Below, piece by piece: positions 60,401-64,000 of a stretch of 64,000 nt of DNA (positions are counted from its first letter, which is position 1; each line of letters begins with the position of its first letter). The translations under genes and the position numbers were made by a program. The DNA is from Hungatella hathewayi WAL-18680 (GTDB taxonomy: Bacteria; Bacillota; Clostridia; Lachnospirales; Lachnospiraceae), in the NCBI RefSeq assembly GCF_000235505.1, contig NZ_JH379028.1:81358-145357 (forward strand), written 5' to 3'. Below the pieces are notes generated by a model. The model was not told where the DNA came from, did not search any database, and was given only the letters and a program-made list of their open reading frames with translations.

Positions 60401-62655
60401 CCACCGCAGGCGCCCTGCCAAAGAAAAACAGCGGCGTCATTTTAGAGGGAGCGGTGGACACGAACATGAAGGGCAGCCTGTACGGCGACGTCACCCTGTC
60501 TCATGATACGGAGATCCCCACAGGCTGTACGCTCACCATCCCAGAGGGTAAGACCCTTACCATCGGTGCGGGCGTGACTCTGACAATCCGCGGCACGCTT
60601 CACAACAACGGCACCATCATCAACAACGGCACCATCCTCTGTTTGGGGACCTTCACGGGCAATGAACCCACCGGCGGGACCTTCCACCGGCTTTCCGTCA
60701 CCCCGCCCAGCCATACGTTTGCCGAAGCAGAGGAGGGCGCCGCGGTACCCGAGGCGCTGACGGTCACGGTCAAGAATACCGGTAACCAGCCCACGGGTGT
60801 GCTGACCATTTCCATTTCCACCACTGACTTTGTGGTCTCTCCCACAAGTCTGAACATCGTGTCTGGCAACGAGGCAACCTTCACCATTCAGCCCGCCGCG
60901 GGGCTCTCTGTGGGGCCCCATACCGCCACCGTCGTGGTGTCGATGGGCGATGTGGCATTTGCAAAGGTCCAGGTGGACTTTACGGTGACGACGAAGACCC
61001 CTGTGGGCGAAGCGCCACAGATTATTGTGCAGCCAGGGAATCAAAACGTCCAAGAGGGCCAGACCGCCGTTTTTGCGGTAAACGCATCCGGCAGCAAGCA
61101 TCTTTCCTATCAGTGGCAGGTGAACAAGGATGGAGGCACGACATGGGGCGATGTGAGCGAAGGTACAGGCGGCACGTCGGCCAGCTACACCACGGGGCAG
61201 ACCACGTCCGCGATGAATGGCTGGAAATACCGTTGCGTTGTACGTAACGATGCAGGCAATGTTATCTCGGATGCCGCCATGCTAGTTGTCGAGTCTCGTT
61301 ATTCAGGCAGCAACGAGGGTGGTTCGTCTTCCGGCGCTGTCAGTTCAAAAGACAGTTACAAAATAACAGGCGACAGAATCAATCAAAGTATTACCCGTTA
61401 CGATTTACAGCGGCTGGCTGATTCCAGCAAGAGTCTGACTATGAATTGCGATACGGTAAGCATGATCCTTGAACCAGCGGCACTGAAAGCTGTTTTAGCA
61501 GTGGTTCCGGCCACGGCAGGCAGTATCATCTTTACGGCGAGTCCGACAGATTTACAGGCGTTTCCGGGAGCGGCGGCTCTGATTGGCTCACATCTGGCCT
61601 ATGACTTTACAATCAGCTATAAAGATGACAAGGGGAATAACGTCCCGTTAAAGGTGAATTTCCCCGCAGGTTCGTCCTCCATCGCCATGAATAGTACAAC
61701 GGCAGCAAATGAAGTGATGGGAAACCTTTTCATGGTTTATGTGGACGGCTCCGGGACCGTAACATGGCTGGATAAATCCAGCTGCAACAACGGCAGGGTT
61801 TTGGCGGATGTTCCCCACTTCTCTATTTACGGTGTGGCTTATAAAGCATCGGCACCGGTGTTTGTCGACATTGCAGAGCATTGGGCCAAAGCAGATATTG
61901 AGTTTGTGGCAGCGCGCGGCCTGCTAGCCAGTACGGGAGGCGGCAGGTTCTCTCCGGATGCCAACATGACGCGGGGCATGTTCGTCACCGCCCTGGGACG
62001 TCTGGCGGGCGTCAATCCGGAAACCTATGCAGCACGCAGCTTTACTGACGTAAAAGCAGATGCTTACTATGCTCCATATGTTGAATGGGCAGTACAGAAA
62101 AATATTGTGAAAGGAACGGGCGAAGGCTTATTCAGCCCGGATGAGCCGGTAACGCGGGAGTTGATGGCAGTCATTATGTCCGGTTATGCCGGACAGATGG
62201 GATATTCCATTCCGACTGCGCTTGCTGGGACAACATTTACAGACAGCAGCCAAATCAGTGCGTGGGCCACAAAGGAAGTCACGGCTATGCAGCGGGCCGG
62301 TGTCATAAAAGGCAAGGCTGGAAATCAGTTTGACCCGCAGGCAGGAGCAACACGTGCCGAGGTTTCAGCGCTGCTTCACCGATTCGTAGAGGTTATCATC
62401 GATCCGGCCACGGCCCAGGGCTGGAGACAGAATGATTCCGGCCAGTGGTTTTATTATGAGAACGGAAAGCCTGTCATTGGTTGGAAACAGCTTGGCGGAA
62501 AGTGGTATTATCTTGACCAAACCGGCCTGATGCAGTACGATGGCTGGAAACAGATAAATGGCAAATGGTACTACTTCTATAAGGACGGATCAATGGCTGT
62601 CAATACCAAAATAGATGATTATGAGGTGGGCTCGGATGGTGCCAGGAATTCTTAA
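57454..62655 (+). CDS. Large SLH surface protein with glycine-rich repeats and Ig-like domain
   Basis: This is a 1733-residue exported protein. The signal peptide resembles that of the 53.1 kb protein (VTQLPAVAMAE). Next is a Thr/Glu/Asp-rich region. Glycine-rich beta-helix-like repeats follow (about 480-1010; units such as GAGIGGGYGGATGGNGGNI), then an adhesin-like region, an Ig-like domain (about 1187-1280), three SLH repeats (about 1470-1655; FVDIAEHWAKADI) and two or three Trp/Tyr-rich wall-binding repeats at the end (GWKQLGGKWYYLD). AGAGGAGGTAAAGAA fixes the ATG at 57454. It is probably an adhesin anchored to the cell wall. Confidence 0.88.
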   Translation: MLRQKKRLWAMLLSVALVVTQLPAVAMAETAVPEDGAIQSFAALDSGVANQTVPVGTLESELDLPEELTATVYHVTEDTIIPDEDITEDDDVSTASPSDAKSSVSGNNTGDNEETTTIVTTSKEQIPVTWESSPAYDGDTADRYVFTANVDGYILSSGVELPQITVMVGEIVIENPGETQPEKPVPCTKTEGCILLDGHEGSCETENALLLTIINWTFVDDENLNEGVLPLLTVSKDNQADYETVVSMLPTQIQAELQAEEEQAVIDIADWLCPDYQKDEDGNWPFTGDYTFTAVLPEGYVIAPDVEIPHVTVIVGTDAAFLGLVDSSLYTIDAQADWDGLQTWLNDTASQNAVVRINTAAGASISEYTLTVPNKNITIESTLGAETPLTNLLLRSDEAVTLTIKNLTVSFTPTTVTDGVIFLASGSTLQFAGTSSLKVKGDTARTPAIHVPSTHSLTLSGVDAQSSLSAESQTLGAGIGARGLASGNGESAGTITITRGQVTATGDNGAGIGGGYGGATGGNGGNIKITGGQVTAMAASGASIGGGYGGSTGGNGGNIEISGEDTVVKAIKKSQRDTGTGIGGGGGITGGNGGTVKIIGGHVDAAGFLSASIGGGLGAADNGSLTASEGAVLTLYGADTNATTDYKNCTVIDKDGNSAQYDESGQEILPNAVINIDTVAAGDFGYTFSDGVVTITKAGSYTIQNQNPSVPTTNRIVVKEGLTDVYITLGGVNIDVSGIAKACAFSISNNAVVEVTLAGNSENSLKSGLGRAGLEVPESAELTIKGNGRLTAVGGNGNNDTGGSAGIGGAGGDANSFHAGGTGGKITLSGSAFVEAVGGKVVGGASGLGGSGIGGGGGSAYGGIGGEIIIEENARVRATGGNDGSGIGGGGDDGSGGSITIQGDAQVEATGGITGAGIGGGSNGNSGTILVSGNAWVKANGSDWAAAGIGGGRYGKAENITIEGNAVVFAAGKEPIGDGPLAATAGALPKKNSGVILEGAVDTNMKGSLYGDVTLSHDTEIPTGCTLTIPEGKTLTIGAGVTLTIRGTLHNNGTIINNGTILCLGTFTGNEPTGGTFHRLSVTPPSHTFAEAEEGAAVPEALTVTVKNTGNQPTGVLTISISTTDFVVSPTSLNIVSGNEATFTIQPAAGLSVGPHTATVVVSMGDVAFAKVQVDFTVTTKTPVGEAPQIIVQPGNQNVQEGQTAVFAVNASGSKHLSYQWQVNKDGGTTWGDVSEGTGGTSASYTTGQTTSAMNGWKYRCVVRNDAGNVISDAAMLVVESRYSGSNEGGSSSGAVSSKDSYKITGDRINQSITRYDLQRLADSSKSLTMNCDTVSMILEPAALKAVLAVVPATAGSIIFTASPTDLQAFPGAAALIGSHLAYDFTISYKDDKGNNVPLKVNFPAGSSSIAMNSTTAANEVMGNLFMVYVDGSGTVTWLDKSSCNNGRVLADVPHFSIYGVAYKASAPVFVDIAEHWAKADIEFVAARGLLASTGGGRFSPDANMTRGMFVTALGRLAGVNPETYAARSFTDVKADAYYAPYVEWAVQKNIVKGTGEGLFSPDEPVTRELMAVIMSGYAGQMGYSIPTALAGTTFTDSSQISAWATKEVTAMQRAGVIKGKAGNQFDPQAGATRAEVSALLHRFVEVIIDPATAQGWRQNDSGQWFYYENGKPVIGWKQLGGKWYYLDQTGLMQYDGWKQINGKWYYFYKDGSMAVNTKIDDYEVGSDGARNS
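58985..59300 (+). repeat. Glycine-rich 96-bp coding repeats
   Basis: GCATCGGCGGCGG recurs at 58985 and 59081, a 96-base period, with degenerate copies further on and a second set around 59.87-60.3 kb. The repeats are in frame and encode the glycine-rich turns of the surface protein. Confidence 0.6.
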
Positions 62656-62740
62656 TCACACAACATAACAATATATTGGAAAGCCGCCGGTTACCATTAG
62701 GCAGCGGCGGCTGACCATTATAGATGCATTTATATTTTGT

Positions 62741-62784
62741 ACGTCCTCTTTCATTGCTTCGGTGCGATGTCAGGGGACGTTTTT
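62741..62784 (+). terminator. Terminator-like hairpin after the surface-protein gene
   Basis: ACGTCC (62741-62746) and GGACGT (62775-62780) form a stem followed by T5. A second, earlier stem (AGCCGCCG with CGGCGGCT around 62681-62712) lies closer to the stop. One or both should end transcription. The gap to 62855 also holds a weak promoter (TTGAGT, 17 bases, TAAACT) for the next gene. Confidence 0.55.
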
Positions 62785-62855
62785 GGCCTTGAGTTCTCTG
62801 GTGGAATATGGTAAACTGATAGACAGTACGGTCAGTCTATGAAAAGAGGTGTGAC

Positions 62856-63218
62856 ATGGAGACGGGTGAGGTGTGGAAGTACCATATGCGGCTCAGGGTG
62901 TACCGGACGGAGCGGAGTTTTGGACCGGGGGTGTCTACGCTTATGAGGCTGGTGGAGGAGAAAGGTTCTCTGTCGGCGGCATGCAAGGAGATGGGGATGG
63001 CCTACTCCAAGGCGTGGAAGATTGTGAAGGCGGCGGAGGCGGACCTGGGATTTGCTCTGATGGAGGGAAGCAGCGGCGGCGAGAGCGGCGGGAAGACGGT
63101 CCTGACGGAGAAGGGGAAGGATTTTCTGGAGCGGTATCTTCGATTTGAGGCGGAGGTGCAGCAGAAGGCGGACGAAGTGTTTGAGAGGTATTTTGGAGCG
63201 GGGGAGGATAGGAAATAG
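62856..63218 (+). CDS. ModE-like winged-helix regulator
   Basis: This 120-residue protein has the ModE N-terminal-type LysR-like winged helix: VSTLMRLVEEKGSLSAACKEM, then MGMAYSKAWKIVKAAEADLG, as in molybdate-responsive regulators. The ModE molybdate-binding C-terminal domain is missing, as in many Firmicutes copies that are DNA-binding only. GAGGTGTGAC precedes the ATG. The next gene is a molybdopterin-binding protein, so a role in molybdenum-enzyme regulation is inferred. Confidence 0.8.
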   Translation: METGEVWKYHMRLRVYRTERSFGPGVSTLMRLVEEKGSLSAACKEMGMAYSKAWKIVKAAEADLGFALMEGSSGGESGGKTVLTEKGKDFLERYLRFEAEVQQKADEVFERYFGAGEDRK

Positions 63219-63368
63219 GGGATCGATTTACAGTTGAAGATAGTGATAGAAAGATTGGGAAGCCCACAGGTATGAACTGTGAGCTAAAAAAATACAATGG
63301 TTATTCTTGAGTGAGAATAACGAGGAAGATTGAGTAAACATAAATTGTGAAAAGCGAGGGAGAAGGAT

Positions 63369-64000
63369 ATGAGAGAGGTTCGGACAGAGGATGCGGTTGG
63401 GCAGGTGTTGTGTCATGATTTGACGCAGATTATACCGGGGGTGATGAAGGACGCCAGGTTCCGCAAGGGGCATGTGGTGACGGAGGAGGATATTCCGGTG
63501 CTTTTGTCCATAGGGAAAGAGCATCTGTACATATGGGAGAAGGACGATACCATGTATCATGAGGATGAGGCGGCGGAGATTTTGTGCTCGCTGTGTATGA
63601 ATGAGCATATGAGTCGGAGCCAGGCCAAGGAAGGCAAGATAGAGCTGCGGGCGGAGGTTGACGGACTGTTAAAAATTGACACGGAGCTTCTGGACGGGGT
63701 GAATGGATTGGGCGATATGATGATAGCCACCCTGCATCCCAATATGCCGGTGAAAAAGGGAGACAAAATCTGCGGAACGAGAGTAATACCGCTGGTGATT
63801 AAAAAAGAGCGGATGGAGGAGGCAAAACGCATCTGCGGCGGACGACCAATTTTTACGATTCTGCCGTACCAGAAGAAAAAAGCAGCCATTGTCACGACGG
63901 GAAGCGAGGTTTACCACGGCAGAATTGAGGATGCTTTTGGACCGGTTCTGATGGAGAAGGTAAAGGAGTTTGGCGCGGAGATACTGGGGCAGACCATTAC
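63369..64000 (+). CDS. MoeA/MogA-like molybdopterin-binding protein (cut by window edge)
   Basis: The frame from ATG 63369 stays open to the window end, giving about 210 residues. An N-terminal domain (REVRTEDAVGQVLCHDLTQI) precedes a molybdopterin-binding region with the family motif VTTGSEVYHG near residue 177. This architecture is a molybdopterin-binding protein of the MoeA/MoaB group often found near molybdenum hydroxylases in Clostridia. AGGGAGAAGGAT precedes the ATG. The rest of the protein lies outside the window. The 150-base gap before it holds only short inverted repeats (TTATTCT with AGAATAA). Confidence 0.8.
   Translation, partial: MREVRTEDAVGQVLCHDLTQIIPGVMKDARFRKGHVVTEEDIPVLLSIGKEHLYIWEKDDTMYHEDEAAEILCSLCMNEHMSRSQAKEGKIELRAEVDGLLKIDTELLDGVNGLGDMMIATLHPNMPVKKGDKICGTRVIPLVIKKERMEEAKRICGGRPIFTILPYQKKKAAIVTTGSEVYHGRIEDAFGPVLMEKVKEFGAEILGQTI

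Overview
The window reads as a chromosomal segment of an anaerobic Gram-positive gut-type bacterium, most likely a Lachnospiraceae/Clostridium cluster XIVa member (inference). The reasons are strong AGGAGG-type ribosome binding sites, BMP-family lipoproteins with lipoboxes, S-layer-homology (SLH) surface proteins, LacI/AraC/YheO-type regulators and moderately GC-rich Clostridia-like coding. I see no rRNA, tRNA, CRISPR array or insertion sequence.

Bases 1-25.5 kb form an anaerobic purine-catabolism region. The left edge cuts into a three-subunit xanthine dehydrogenase (xdhA-xdhB-xdhC), followed by adenine deaminase. After an MBL/AraC pair and an AT-rich two-gene ABC system comes a large divergon around 15.4-15.7 kb. 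Leftward run a YheO/DauR-type regulator, ygeX (diaminopropionate ammonia-lyase), ygeY, ygeW (carbamoyltransferase-like), arcC (carbamate kinase), an NCS2 purine permease and a BFD-like [2Fe-2S] protein. Rightward run ssnA, ygfK, a selenium-dependent xanthine dehydrogenase-like fusion (xdhD) and hyuA. This is the gene set associated with anaerobic urate/purine ring breakdown. yqeC, a selenium/molybdenum cofactor accessory gene, follows after a compact type I toxin-antitoxin locus (24.24-24.58 kb) that encodes a 28-residue Hol-Tox-like peptide and has a convergent antisense promoter.

Bases 25.5-50 kb form a nucleoside/riboside utilisation region. A rihB-yeiL divergent pair is followed by two parallel clusters. 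Each is headed by a divergent gene encoding an unusual LacI-repressor/ribokinase fusion opposite a stand-alone ribokinase, with almost identical overlapping promoters and a LacI-type operator. Cluster A adds a YczE-like membrane protein, a BMP-type nucleoside ABC importer and two ADP-ribosylglycohydrolase-family enzymes; its fusion gene carries a one-base frameshift. Cluster B adds two nucleoside hydrolases, a second BMP-type importer and a cytoplasmic sulfatase. Together these genes look like import of ribosides, cleavage of the N-glycosidic bond, phosphorylation of ribose, and delivery of purine bases to the upstream catabolic cluster.

Bases 50-62.7 kb hold a sensor kinase/response-regulator pair and a tandem-duplicated module of [GAF-REC protein + large SLH surface protein]. 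The first GAF-REC copy survives only as an internally deleted remnant. The right edge returns to molybdenum metabolism with a ModE-like regulator and a truncated MoeA/MogA-like molybdopterin-binding protein, which fits the molybdenum hydroxylases at the left.
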